Source: Chloroflexus islandicus (GTDB taxonomy: Bacteria > Chloroflexota > Chloroflexia > Chloroflexales > Chloroflexaceae). Taken from it: 64,000 bases of DNA. This document shows positions 37,733 to 46,691 of the stretch, in pieces. Under the pieces are notes generated by a model. The model did no database searches and was not told where the DNA came from. It was given only the letters and a program-made list of their open reading frames with translations. The stretch is taken from assembly GCF_001650695.1 (NCBI RefSeq), contig NZ_LWQS01000033.1:45736-109735 (forward strand). Reading direction: 5' to 3'. The first letter of the stretch is position 1; each line of letters opens with the position of its first letter. The translations under genes and the position numbers were made by a program.

Positions 37733-40700
37733 ATGTTTACCCCCTCTCTGCAACGGCTTTGGCGCGGGATCATCTGTTTATGGCTCGTGATCGGTATGTC
37801 AGGCGGGATTGCAACGGCGCAACCGGCGCCGGACGATCAAGCAGGCAGCGACGCGCCGCGGGTATTGGTCGATACCCCGCCGGCAACGCTCGCTAATATC
37901 TACAACATTACCACCGACACCACGTGGACATTAGCGAACAGTCCGTATTATGTCGCCTCACTGAGCATTTATAATGGCGCGACCCTCACCATTCAGCCGG
38001 GAGTGCGGGTGGTGTTTTACCAAAATGGCGGTGTCAGCGTTTGGGAAGGCACCTTACGCGCAATCGGCACCGCTACCCAACCTATCACCTTTACCGGTAG
38101 CATCGCTGAAGCCGGCTGGTGGAGCGAATTGTACGTGAACGGCACTGGCACGGCCGTGATCGAGCATGCCGTGGTTGAGTACGGCGGCGGTTACGGCAGT
38201 GTCTATGCCTATGGCGCCGCCAACCTGACTCTGCGCAATGTGACTATTCGCCAATCATCTGGTGAAGGACTGCGCCTCTTCAACCGGACTGGTCCGACGG
38301 TACTTGAACAAGTAACCTTCGCGAACAATCGCTGGGGTCTTGCAGTTTACAATGTGGGCAACTCAAACCCAATCGGTTCGATCACGCTGACCGGTTGCGC
38401 GTTTCAGGACAACACCGAATACGGCATCTATCAAGACACCATCGATATTCCGCTCACCTACACCGGCAATACCTTCACCCGCAACGGGTTGGCCGATATT
38501 GGCATCAACGGCGGCAATTTGAGCCGTAACCTTACGCTGGGGCCAACCGGCGCCAAGGTGCGCATCTTAAATTACTTTACAGTGTTAGCCGGCGCAACCT
38601 TGACCATGTTGCCGGGAACACGCTTGGAGTTTGCCAACTATCAGAATATGTTTGTTGAAGGCGCGCTGAACGCCACCGGCACGGCGACGCAGCCAATTGT
38701 ATTCACCGGCGTCAATAAAGAGGCCGCGGCGTGGAACGGCATTCATGTACAACAAACTGGTTCGGCAACGATCGAGTACGCCACTATCGAATATGCGGGT
38801 GATTTTTACAATGCCGGTCTGAGCAAATCGGGCAGCGGCAATCTGACCTTGCGCAATTCAACCATCAGCGCCTACCGGTTTGGCCTCTACATCACCAACA
38901 GCACTGGCCGGCACGAGATTACCCGTAATCTCTTTACTGGCAATCGGGTCGGCGTGATGGTGCAAAACCAACCAAGTACGATTGTGTTGGCCAACAACCT
39001 GATCGAAAACAATAGCGAATACGGTGTACTCAATCAAAACTCTTCGACGGTGCTGGCCCGCTATAACTGGTGGGGGCATGCCAGCGGCCCGCGCCATACC
39101 ACCATCAATCCCAGCGGTCAAGGCAATCGGGTCAGCGATGGCGTACTTTTCTACCCGTGGAACGATACCCGCACGGTCGAGCAGCCGATTCCCACTCCTA
39201 CCTACGTAACGCTCAACACCACCGGCCCAACGAATGTTGGTTCTGGTGACCATGTTGACTACCGGGTGACGTACGAAAATGGCACGAACCTGACCGTGCA
39301 AAACGCGGTGTTGCTGGTGCGCCTGCCGTATCTCGCCACGTATGTCCAGAGCAGCGCCGGCGGCATCTATTGGCCGGAACGCCAACAAGTCTTTTGGAAG
39401 CTCGGCGATCTCGCCCCCGGCGCGCAAGGCGAACACTGGGTGCGCGTGCAGTACGACTGGGGCATCCCCAATATGCAAGCCGACAATACGGCGACATTTC
39501 TGGTCGGCGCCAATTATCTCAACGACAAGCTCGATCCGGCCCCTTATCTCTCATACGTGCCGAGGGTAGTCACGGCGCAGCAAGCGCTCACCCGCAGCCA
39601 ATGGGATAGCGTTGTCACTAGCGTTAGCCAGCTCAACAGCCTGTTCACCGCCGCCGTCGCCGGCGGTTTCCGCTGGATACGAGCCGATCGGGTCACGCTC
39701 AACAATGGCAACACCTATACCCAAGCCATCTTGCTTGATGTTACCCGCCGGCGCATCCAGTTACTCTCCTACGACGGCAGCAAGGCGGTCGCCAGCACCT
39801 TCGCCCCCGGTCGCTTTACCTCCACCGATGGCGCCGGCGGGTATGAATGGAATCGCGCTACCGATCAACAATGGATGTGGGGAAGTTGGGATAGCGTAAA
39901 CCATGCGCCCCAACCGGGAACTTTGATCAATCCGTGCGGCCTTGGTTGCTGCGCGAATAATTGCCTCACCCAAGCGATTGTCAAGAATCTGATTGGGAAG
40001 GTGTCAACAATCATCGAGGCAGGTTTCACGGTGGCTAGTTGCTATAAAGCTTACGAAACGGGCACCTTGGATGATGCCGGAAGCTGCGCCGCAGACATTC
40101 TTAGTAAGATTAAGAAGGTAGAGGATATCTACCCTATCCTTGGCGAAACGGCAGACGTCGTCGAGTGCGCTAGTAAATGCGCCGGCGGTTCAACTGAGTA
40201 CGATTGCGAGAAGGATCAGATCACCTGCGACGCTGCATGGTATAACATTTACTATTGGCTCGATGTGCCAAGCTATACGGTATGGCGCTGCTACAATGGC
40301 TGTTACAGCAACCTGCCGCAATTCGTTACCTGCGCGTTCGACCAGTGCTGCATTCCCGGCGTCGGTTGCGGCAATGTCGCCAACGGCGGACACTGCCGGC
40401 CAGAATTGATCGGCCAAGCCCACGACCCGAACGAGATTCGCGGCCCCGCCGGCGATGTTGTGCCCGGCCAGTGGATGAGCTACACGATCGACTATGAGAA
40501 TATGGGCAGCGGGAATGCGTATGGCGTCTTTGTCAGCGCACAACTCGCGCCAGTCTTCGATCCGGCGACGCTGCAACTTGGCAGTAATGCGGTCTTTTAC
40601 CCTGACCAGCGGCTGATTGTCTGGGAGATCGGCAATCTGGCGCCGAACGGCCAAACCGGTTCGACCGGTTCGGTCACGATGACGGTGCGGCTGCGCAGCG

Positions 40701-41461
40701 ATCTGACCACCGGGACAGTGGTGGCCCAGCAGGCGACGGTCTATTTCCCCAGCGCGCGCGAAGAGACTCCCACCAACACATGGATCAATATCGTGAATCC
40801 TTTGGTCGCTGTGCCGCAAGCCGTGACCACTAACTACCAAACGGCGCGCACGATCACGCTCAGCGGTTTCGGCGCGAGCGGATTGATCTACGAGATCGTC
40901 GATCAGCCGGTTCACGGCACGCTCACTGGCACCCCGCCGAACCTCACCTACACGCCGGCAGCCAATGTGAGCGGCGTCGATGCCTTTACCTTCCGGGTGC
41001 GCAGCGGCAGCGTAGCGAGCCGCGTCGCCCAAGTGACGATTACGATCAACGCTAGCGGCGACACTACCCGGCCCACCTTCCTCTGGAGCAGCCCGGCCAA
41101 CAATGCAAGCGGATTGGTTGCCGGCACGACGCCGGTCTACACCGATACCATCGGCCCAGTCTTTGCGCCGGCCATTATGCTTGGCGCATCAGAAGCGCTC
41201 GATGCGACGACAGTGACGACCGGCACGGTGAAGCTCTTGCGTGCCAACGGCGCCGAAGTGCCGATCAGCATTTCGTATACGCTATCCAGCTACCAGATCA
41301 CCATCAGGCCGCGTCTCACCCTGAGCAATGGCACCTACCGCGTGACAGTCACGACTGGGGTGAAGGATGTAGCCGGCAATGCGCTGGCAGCGCCGTATAC
41401 TACCAGCTTTACCATCGGCGTTCCACCCCGACAGGTCTTTGTGCCGCTGATCCAACGGTAG
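37733..41461 (+). CDS. Large secreted beta-helix/Ig-like surface protein
   Basis: A 1242-residue protein. Residues 1-28 are a signal peptide ending IATAQ. Residues about 50-470 form a right-handed parallel beta-helix with repeated TLTIQPGVRVVF, ITFTGS and NLTLRNVTI segments. DUF11-like domains with DYRVTYENGTNLTVQNAVL and MSYTIDYENMGSGNAYGVFV flank a Cys-rich region (about 730-895, some 20 cysteines). Then come a cadherin/Big-like domain (GVDAFTFRVRSG) and an SbsA Ig-like domain (VKDVAGNALAAPYTTSF). The C-terminus is RQVFVPLIQR. ATG 37733 has AAGGAG seven bases upstream. It is probably an adhesin or envelope protein; no enzyme activity can be claimed. Confidence 0.82.
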   Translation: MFTPSLQRLWRGIICLWLVIGMSGGIATAQPAPDDQAGSDAPRVLVDTPPATLANIYNITTDTTWTLANSPYYVASLSIYNGATLTIQPGVRVVFYQNGGVSVWEGTLRAIGTATQPITFTGSIAEAGWWSELYVNGTGTAVIEHAVVEYGGGYGSVYAYGAANLTLRNVTIRQSSGEGLRLFNRTGPTVLEQVTFANNRWGLAVYNVGNSNPIGSITLTGCAFQDNTEYGIYQDTIDIPLTYTGNTFTRNGLADIGINGGNLSRNLTLGPTGAKVRILNYFTVLAGATLTMLPGTRLEFANYQNMFVEGALNATGTATQPIVFTGVNKEAAAWNGIHVQQTGSATIEYATIEYAGDFYNAGLSKSGSGNLTLRNSTISAYRFGLYITNSTGRHEITRNLFTGNRVGVMVQNQPSTIVLANNLIENNSEYGVLNQNSSTVLARYNWWGHASGPRHTTINPSGQGNRVSDGVLFYPWNDTRTVEQPIPTPTYVTLNTTGPTNVGSGDHVDYRVTYENGTNLTVQNAVLLVRLPYLATYVQSSAGGIYWPERQQVFWKLGDLAPGAQGEHWVRVQYDWGIPNMQADNTATFLVGANYLNDKLDPAPYLSYVPRVVTAQQALTRSQWDSVVTSVSQLNSLFTAAVAGGFRWIRADRVTLNNGNTYTQAILLDVTRRRIQLLSYDGSKAVASTFAPGRFTSTDGAGGYEWNRATDQQWMWGSWDSVNHAPQPGTLINPCGLGCCANNCLTQAIVKNLIGKVSTIIEAGFTVASCYKAYETGTLDDAGSCAADILSKIKKVEDIYPILGETADVVECASKCAGGSTEYDCEKDQITCDAAWYNIYYWLDVPSYTVWRCYNGCYSNLPQFVTCAFDQCCIPGVGCGNVANGGHCRPELIGQAHDPNEIRGPAGDVVPGQWMSYTIDYENMGSGNAYGVFVSAQLAPVFDPATLQLGSNAVFYPDQRLIVWEIGNLAPNGQTGSTGSVTMTVRLRSDLTTGTVVAQQATVYFPSAREETPTNTWINIVNPLVAVPQAVTTNYQTARTITLSGFGASGLIYEIVDQPVHGTLTGTPPNLTYTPAANVSGVDAFTFRVRSGSVASRVAQVTITINASGDTTRPTFLWSSPANNASGLVAGTTPVYTDTIGPVFAPAIMLGASEALDATTVTTGTVKLLRANGAEVPISISYTLSSYQITIRPRLTLSNGTYRVTVTTGVKDVAGNALAAPYTTSFTIGVPPRQVFVPLIQR

Positions 41462-41473
41462 GCTTGCTGAAAC

Positions 41474-41500
41474 GGGGGGCACACCTGCGTTGTGCCCCCA
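41474..41500 (+). terminator. Stem-loop after the beta-helix gene
   Basis: GGGGGCACA/TGTGCCCCC (41475-41483 with 41491-41499) has a seven-base loop, 13 bp past the stop. No T-tract follows. It belongs to the GGGCACA-type palindromes of the window. Confidence 0.5.
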
Positions 41501-41662
41501 TTACCGCACCAGTCGTAAGAGAGTGGCTTCACCGCAAGATCGTCAATGGCAGCGGAACCGGTTGCGCAGCCACGACTTCACCGTTGCGCACCTGAAATTG
41601 GGCGATCGGAATGCTATTTGCACTTAAGCTTATTCCCTATTCCCCACTCCCTATTTCTCTAC

Positions 41663-42886
41663 TCACCCCCGCCCGCCGGCCAAGCGCGCCGCCGCCGGCG
41701 AGCGCCGGAGCGTCGCCATCGCCCAGATGCCAATCGCCGGCCCAAGCGCCAGCCCGGCAAAGGCCCACCGCCAGCCAACCCAAGCCACCAGCGGCGGCAC
41801 CAGCCAGATCGTGATCAGGGTGAGCAGAAAGCCCAAGCTGGTTTGCAAGGTCAACGCGGTGCCGGTGCGTCCGGGGGGTGAGAGTTCGCTTACCGCTGCC
41901 GAGAATTGGGCTGAATCGGCGACGACGGTCAAGCCCCAGAGCAAGGCCAAACCGGTGACCAGCCACGGATTGCCGCCGAACGCTAGTCCGATCACCAGTG
42001 CGCAACCGCCGCTGATGGCCATCGCCGCGATCGTAATCGTAGTGCGCCCCAGCCGGTCGGCGAGTGCGCCAGCTACGACGCTGCCGAGGCCGCCCATCGC
42101 AATTGCGGCAAAGGCAGCCACGCCAGCCCAATGCGCCGCTACGCCACTGGCCTCGAAGCTGGCCAACAGAAAGAGCGGCAACCATGCCCACGCCGCGTAC
42201 AATTCCCACATGTGGCCGAGATAACCGAGATTAGCTAACAACACTGGCCGCTCGCGCGCCACGTCAACCACCTGCCCCCAGCTAAAGCGCGGCGCAGCCG
42301 CCCGCAGCGGCCCTTCTCGCACCGCCGCCGCCACCATCACGCCCCCCAGCGCCGCCAACCCGGCAGCCAGCAACAGCGTGCGCCGCCAATCGCCAATCCC
42401 GCCCAACACATTGAGCAAGTGCGGTGAAGCTGAACCGATCGTCAGCGCGCCAACCAATACCCCAATCGCCAACCCTCGCCCGCGCTGCGTCCACGTCGCC
42501 ATAATCTTCATCCCGACCGGATACACCCCCGCCAGCGCCATGCCGGTCAGAAATCGCAACGGCAACGCTACCCCCGGCCCCTCGGCAAACAGCGCGATCA
42601 ATGCCGTGCAGAGGGCCGCTAGCGTCGCCGCTCCGGCAAAGAACCAGTGGGTAGGCCAGCGATCGGCTAACCCCAGCGCCGCTGAGCCAAACGCGCCCAC
42701 GGCAAAGCCCAGTTGCACCGACATGGTCAACCACGCCCGCACCGTATCGTCTAACCCCCATTCGGCGGTCAATGCCGGCACCACCGCTGAAGCGGAGAAC
42801 CACGTGCCTTTCGCCAGCAACACCGCTAGCGCCAGCCAAAGGATGACCAGCCACGGACGGGCCGGTTGCGCGGGGATGGTTGTCAT
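41663..42886 (-). CDS. MFS transporter
   Basis: A 407-residue membrane protein with 12 helices in two six-helix halves. The A-motif-like loop GLADRWPTHW follows helix 2, and ALADRLGRTTITI lies in the second half. CynX/NIMT-type sequence (MTTIPAQPARPWLVILWLAL, then GMALAGVYPVGMKIMATW) suggests a solute:H+ symporter or exporter; the substrate is unknown. The gene is transcribed alone and diverges from the Na+-decarboxylase cluster, with 205 bp between start codons. About 200 bp past its stop lies the beta-helix terminator, with nothing else in the gap. Confidence 0.88.
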   Translation of the reverse strand: MTTIPAQPARPWLVILWLALAVLLAKGTWFSASAVVPALTAEWGLDDTVRAWLTMSVQLGFAVGAFGSAALGLADRWPTHWFFAGAATLAALCTALIALFAEGPGVALPLRFLTGMALAGVYPVGMKIMATWTQRGRGLAIGVLVGALTIGSASPHLLNVLGGIGDWRRTLLLAAGLAALGGVMVAAAVREGPLRAAAPRFSWGQVVDVARERPVLLANLGYLGHMWELYAAWAWLPLFLLASFEASGVAAHWAGVAAFAAIAMGGLGSVVAGALADRLGRTTITIAAMAISGGCALVIGLAFGGNPWLVTGLALLWGLTVVADSAQFSAAVSELSPPGRTGTALTLQTSLGFLLTLITIWLVPPLVAWVGWRWAFAGLALGPAIGIWAMATLRRSPAAARLAGGRG

Positions 42887-43091
42887 GCGTTTACTCCGTC
42901 AACCAAACGACAATACACGGTTGCCAAAGAATGACCCTATTTTACTGCACGCAACTATTGCGCGTGCTATACTAACATCTGTAAATACCCAAAGCGATCT
43001 ATCAATCGATCCACCCCTTGCCTAAGACGCCGCTCTGCGCATGATCATGCCGTGAGCGAGCGTGGCCATTCGTTCACATGGAGGAACGACC

Positions 43092-44675
43092 ATGACTCAG
43101 CGCGATACGGAATCATCCGCTGCCGCTCCATTAACCCTCCGCTCCCGGATCGAGGCGCTCCGCCAGCAGCGCCACCGGCTCGAACAGGGCGGCGGCCCCG
43201 ACCGGATCGCTCGCCAGCATCAAGCCGGCAAATTGACCGCCCGCGAACGATTGCACCTGCTGATCGATCACGATACTTTTCAGGAACTCTACCTCTTTGC
43301 GCGCCATCGCTGCACTGCCTTCGGCATGGCCGATAAAGAAATGCCCGGCGAGGGGGTCATTACCGGCTGCGGCAGCGTTGATGGCCGGCAAGTGTTTGTG
43401 GCGGCGCAAGATTTCACCGTTGCCGGCGGCTCAGTCGGCGAGATGCACGCCGATAAGATTTGCCAAACGATGGATCTCGCCCTCAAGTGCGGTTCGCCAT
43501 TCATCACCATCAACGATAGCGGCGGCGCGCGCATTCAAGAGGGCATTGACGCGCTGAGCGGCTATGGGCGCATCTTTTACCGGAATGTGCTGCTTTCCGG
43601 CGTCGTGCCGCAAATTGCCATCATTGCCGGCCCCTGCGCCGGCGGTGCTGCCTATTCGCCGGCGCTGATGGATTTTATCATTATGGTGCGCGGCAGCGAG
43701 ATGTTTATCACCGGCCCGGAAGTGCTCAAACAAGTGACCGGCGAGCATGTGACCGGGGAAGAGTTGGGCGGGCCGGAAGCGCAGGTGCGTAGCGGCGTCG
43801 CCCACTTTATCGCCGAGCATGATCACGAGGCGATCGCGATTTGCAAGCGGTTGCTCAGCTTCTTGCCCGCGAATAACCTCGAAGACCCGCCGGAGCGTGG
43901 CGATGGCGAATTGCGCTGGTTCACCGATCCTGTGCTCGATACTATCATCCCCGATGACCCACGTGAACCGTACGATGTTATTCCGATCATTAAGCGACTG
44001 GTTGACGACGGCGATTTTCTCGAAATTCAGCGCGGCTTCGCCGATAATGCTGTGATCGGCTTTGCCCGCATCGATGGCAACACGGTCGGGATTGTCGCCA
44101 ACCAGCCGATGGTCATGGCCGGCGTGCTCGACATTGACGCCTCTGATAAGATCGCGCGCTTTGTCCGCTTCTGCAACGCCTTTAACATTCCCATCATCAC
44201 CTTCGTTGATGTGCCCGGCTTCTTGCCCGGCGTCGCCCAAGAGCGCGGCGGGATCATCCGCCACGGCGCCAAGATGCTGTTCGCCTATTCGGCTACCACT
44301 TCCCCCAAGATTACGGTGATTCTGCGCAAAGCCTACGGCGGCGCCTATCTGGCGATGTGCGGCAAAGACCTCGGCGCTGATCGCGTCGCGGCATGGCCAA
44401 GCAGCGAGATTGCGGTGATGGGGCCGGAAGGCGCAGTCAATATTATCTTCCGCGAACAGATTAAGCAGGCCGAAGACCCAGCCGCCGCTCGCGCCGAGTT
44501 TTTGCGCCTCTATCGGGCCGAATTCGCTTCACCCTACGTTGGCGCGGCTCGCAACTTGATCGATAGCATTATTGCGCCGAGCGAAACCCGGCGCTACCTC
44601 AGCCTCGCACTGGCCTCGCTGCGCACCAAGCGCGAGTTCCGCCCGCAGAAGAAGCACGGGTTGGTGCCGCTATGA
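43092..44675 (+). CDS. mmdA: Methylmalonyl-CoA decarboxylase-type carboxyltransferase (alpha) subunit
   Basis: A 527-residue biotin-dependent carboxyltransferase. The crotonase-fold halves carry oxyanion loops GPCAGGAAYSPALMD (N-half, about 180) and RKAYGGAYLAMCGKDLGA (C-half, about 415). Both GGARIQEG and VDVPGFLPGVAQE match the PccB/MmdA family. It moves the carboxyl group from methylmalonyl-CoA (or takes it to propionyl-CoA) onto biotin of the carrier protein. The downstream genes encode the membrane Na+ pump parts rather than a biotin carboxylase, so a decarboxylase is favoured over a carboxylase. ATG 43092 has GGAGG upstream. A TATACT box (42968-42973) may be its -10. Confidence 0.92.
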   Translation: MTQRDTESSAAAPLTLRSRIEALRQQRHRLEQGGGPDRIARQHQAGKLTARERLHLLIDHDTFQELYLFARHRCTAFGMADKEMPGEGVITGCGSVDGRQVFVAAQDFTVAGGSVGEMHADKICQTMDLALKCGSPFITINDSGGARIQEGIDALSGYGRIFYRNVLLSGVVPQIAIIAGPCAGGAAYSPALMDFIIMVRGSEMFITGPEVLKQVTGEHVTGEELGGPEAQVRSGVAHFIAEHDHEAIAICKRLLSFLPANNLEDPPERGDGELRWFTDPVLDTIIPDDPREPYDVIPIIKRLVDDGDFLEIQRGFADNAVIGFARIDGNTVGIVANQPMVMAGVLDIDASDKIARFVRFCNAFNIPIITFVDVPGFLPGVAQERGGIIRHGAKMLFAYSATTSPKITVILRKAYGGAYLAMCGKDLGADRVAAWPSSEIAVMGPEGAVNIIFREQIKQAEDPAAARAEFLRLYRAEFASPYVGAARNLIDSIIAPSETRRYLSLALASLRTKREFRPQKKHGLVPL

Positions 44676-44695
44676 GTGAATGAAAAGGAGGGTGC

Positions 44696-45052
44696 ATGAT
44701 TGACCCGACTGCCGATCCGCTGCTGATTGGTTTGCAAATCACGATCACCGGCGTCACGATCGTCTTCATCGTGTTGGCTATCGTCGCCATCACCCTAAGC
44801 GCGCTTAGTGCCAGCCAGCGCCTCTTCCGGCCCAAGCCGGTTGAGCCAGCAACACCGGCCACCCCACCACAGCCGCCGGCGACCGCCGATCAGCTCGATC
44901 CCCAACTGATTGCCGTGCTGACGGCAGCCGCTGTAGCGACGTTGCAACAACCGGTGCGAGTGCTGCGGGTGCGCTACTATCGCCAACCGTCAGGTATGTG
45001 GACACGCTTGGGCCGGGTGAGCGTGATGGCTTCGCGCCAATTGCGCCGGTAA
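44696..45052 (+). CDS. OadG/MmdD-like small membrane subunit of Na+-decarboxylase
   Basis: A 118-residue protein. One N-terminal helix (residues 8-35, LLIGLQITITGVTIVFIVLA) is followed by a Pro/Ala linker and a basic C-terminus. This is the architecture of the OadG gamma/MmdD delta subunit, which holds the carboxyltransferase and beta subunit together. The family is short and poorly conserved; the position directly between the carboxyltransferase (20 bp gap, AAAAGGAGG upstream) and the biotin carrier settles the call. Confidence 0.85.
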   Translation: MIDPTADPLLIGLQITITGVTIVFIVLAIVAITLSALSASQRLFRPKPVEPATPATPPQPPATADQLDPQLIAVLTAAAVATLQQPVRVLRVRYYRQPSGMWTRLGRVSVMASRQLRR

Positions 45053-45117
45053 CAGTGCGTTGCCCTATCACCGCCCGTTCACTGCCTGCTCGCCGATACA
45101 AATAAACCGGAGTCGCT

Positions 45118-45522
45118 ATGAAACGCTTGCGCATTACCGTCAACGGTATCAGCTACGAAGTCGAAGTTGAGGTCTTGGCCGATGATGATGAGGCGACCCT
45201 CACCGCGCCAACCAGCATCAATGCGTTGCCTCCGGCTCGAGCAGCCACGCCGCCGGCGCAAACCGCCGCCGCCCCCGCCGCCCCGCCCCCCAACACCCAT
45301 CCCAGCGGGCCGGGAGTCTTGGCCTCGCCCATTGCCGGCATCGTGGCCGAAATCAAGGTGAACATCGGCGATCACGTGAAGGAAAATGATCCGTTAGTCG
45401 TGATCGAAGCGATGAAGATGAACTCGAACGTCAGTTCCCCGGTCGCCGGTACGATTCGCGCGATCAATGTCAAGGTCGGCGATTCGGTGCGGCAAGGCCA
45501 ACCATTACTGGAGTTTGCCTGA
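45118..45522 (+). CDS. Biotin carboxyl carrier subunit of the decarboxylase
   Basis: A 134-residue biotin carrier. The N-terminal 45 residues are OadA-like strand sequence (KRLRITVNGISYEVEVEV), followed by an Ala/Pro-rich flexible linker (45-62). The biotinyl domain (65-134) has the attachment Lys100 in VIEAMKMNSNV, and ends GQPLLEFA. It shuttles the carboxyl group from the carboxyltransferase to the beta subunit. The stop codon overlaps the start of the beta gene (TGATGG), implying translational coupling. Confidence 0.93.
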   Translation: MKRLRITVNGISYEVEVEVLADDDEATLTAPTSINALPPARAATPPAQTAAAPAAPPPNTHPSGPGVLASPIAGIVAEIKVNIGDHVKENDPLVVIEAMKMNSNVSSPVAGTIRAINVKVGDSVRQGQPLLEFA

Positions 45523-46691
45523 TGGAATGGCTGATCGGCTTCTTTGAAGCGAGCGGGTTGGCCCATCTGTCATGGGGCAATCTGCTGATGATTGTGGTCG
45601 GCTGTGTGTTCGTGTACCTTGCGATTGCCCGCGGCTTCGAGCCGTTGCTGCTGGTGCCGATTGGGTTTGGCATCATCCTCGGCAACATGCCGTTCGAGCC
45701 GGGGATGGGGCAAGGCGTCTACGATCAGGGCAGCGTGCTCAACTATATCTACTTTGGCGTCATTGCCGGCGTCTTCCCGCCCCTGATCTTCCTCGGCATC
45801 GGCGCGATGACCGACTTTTCCGCCTTAATTGCCCAACCGCGCCTGATCTTGCTCGGCGCCGCCGCCCAAATCGGCATCTTTTTCACCCTGATGATGGCGG
45901 TGTTCCTCGGTTCGCGGTTGCCGTTCCTCGATCTCGCCAGCGCCGATGATCCGCTGCGGTTGTTGCGGGCAGCGGCGGCGATCGGGATTATCGGCGGGGC
46001 CGATGGCCCGACGGCCATCTTTATCGCCACCCGGCTTGCGCCTGATCTGCTTGGCGCGATTGCGGTGTCGGCCTATTCCTACATGGCGCTGGTGCCGGTG
46101 ATCCAGCCGCCGATTATGCGCTTGCTGACCACCCGCGAAGAGCGCCTGATCCGGATGCCGCCCCCCGCTGAAGTCAGCCGCGCGCAACGGATCCTCTTTC
46201 CGATTATCGGGTTGATCGTTTGCGTGCTGATTGTGCCTGACACCCTCCCGCTGCTTGGCATGCTCTTCTTCGGCAATCTGCTCAAAGAGAGCGGTGTTAC
46301 CGAGCGGCTGGCCAAAACCGCGCGCAGCGCCCTGATCGACAGTGTGACGATTATGCTCGGTTTGACGGTTGGCGCCAGCACCCAAGCCAGCAACTTTCTC
46401 ACCCCGCGCTCGGTTGCGATCTTTGCCCTTGGCGCCTGCGCCTTCGCCATTTCCACCGCTGGCGGGGTGCTCTTCGCCAAATTCTACAATCTCTTCACGA
46501 AAAATAAGATCAACCCGCTGATTGGAGCTGCTGGCGTGTCAGCGGTGCCGATGTCGGCCCGCGTCGCTCATGGGGTGGCGCAAGCGGAAGATAAGCAGAA
46601 CTTCTTGATTTGGCAGGCGATGTGCCCCAATGTGGCCGGCGTGATTGGCTCTGCCGTCGCTGCTGGCGTGCTGTTGGTCATTCTACGCTGA
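45522..46691 (+). CDS. oadB: Na+-translocating decarboxylase beta subunit
   Basis: A 389-residue integral membrane protein of the OadB/MmdB/GcdB family, which decarboxylates carboxybiotin and pumps Na+ out. Signature regions are GFGIILGNMPFEPG, the GGADGPTAIF loop with Asp161, SAYSYMALVPVIQPPIMRLL and LTVGASTQASNFLTP. At least nine membrane helices are seen. The C-terminal MCPNVAGVIGSAVAAGVLL ends as in family members. With the three preceding genes it completes a Na+-pumping decarboxylase. The stop is 14 bases past that of the convergent OYE-like gene, so the 3' ends overlap. Confidence 0.94.
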   Translation: MEWLIGFFEASGLAHLSWGNLLMIVVGCVFVYLAIARGFEPLLLVPIGFGIILGNMPFEPGMGQGVYDQGSVLNYIYFGVIAGVFPPLIFLGIGAMTDFSALIAQPRLILLGAAAQIGIFFTLMMAVFLGSRLPFLDLASADDPLRLLRAAAAIGIIGGADGPTAIFIATRLAPDLLGAIAVSAYSYMALVPVIQPPIMRLLTTREERLIRMPPPAEVSRAQRILFPIIGLIVCVLIVPDTLPLLGMLFFGNLLKESGVTERLAKTARSALIDSVTIMLGLTVGASTQASNFLTPRSVAIFALGACAFAISTAGGVLFAKFYNLFTKNKINPLIGAAGVSAVPMSARVAHGVAQAEDKQNFLIWQAMCPNVAGVIGSAVAAGVLLVILR

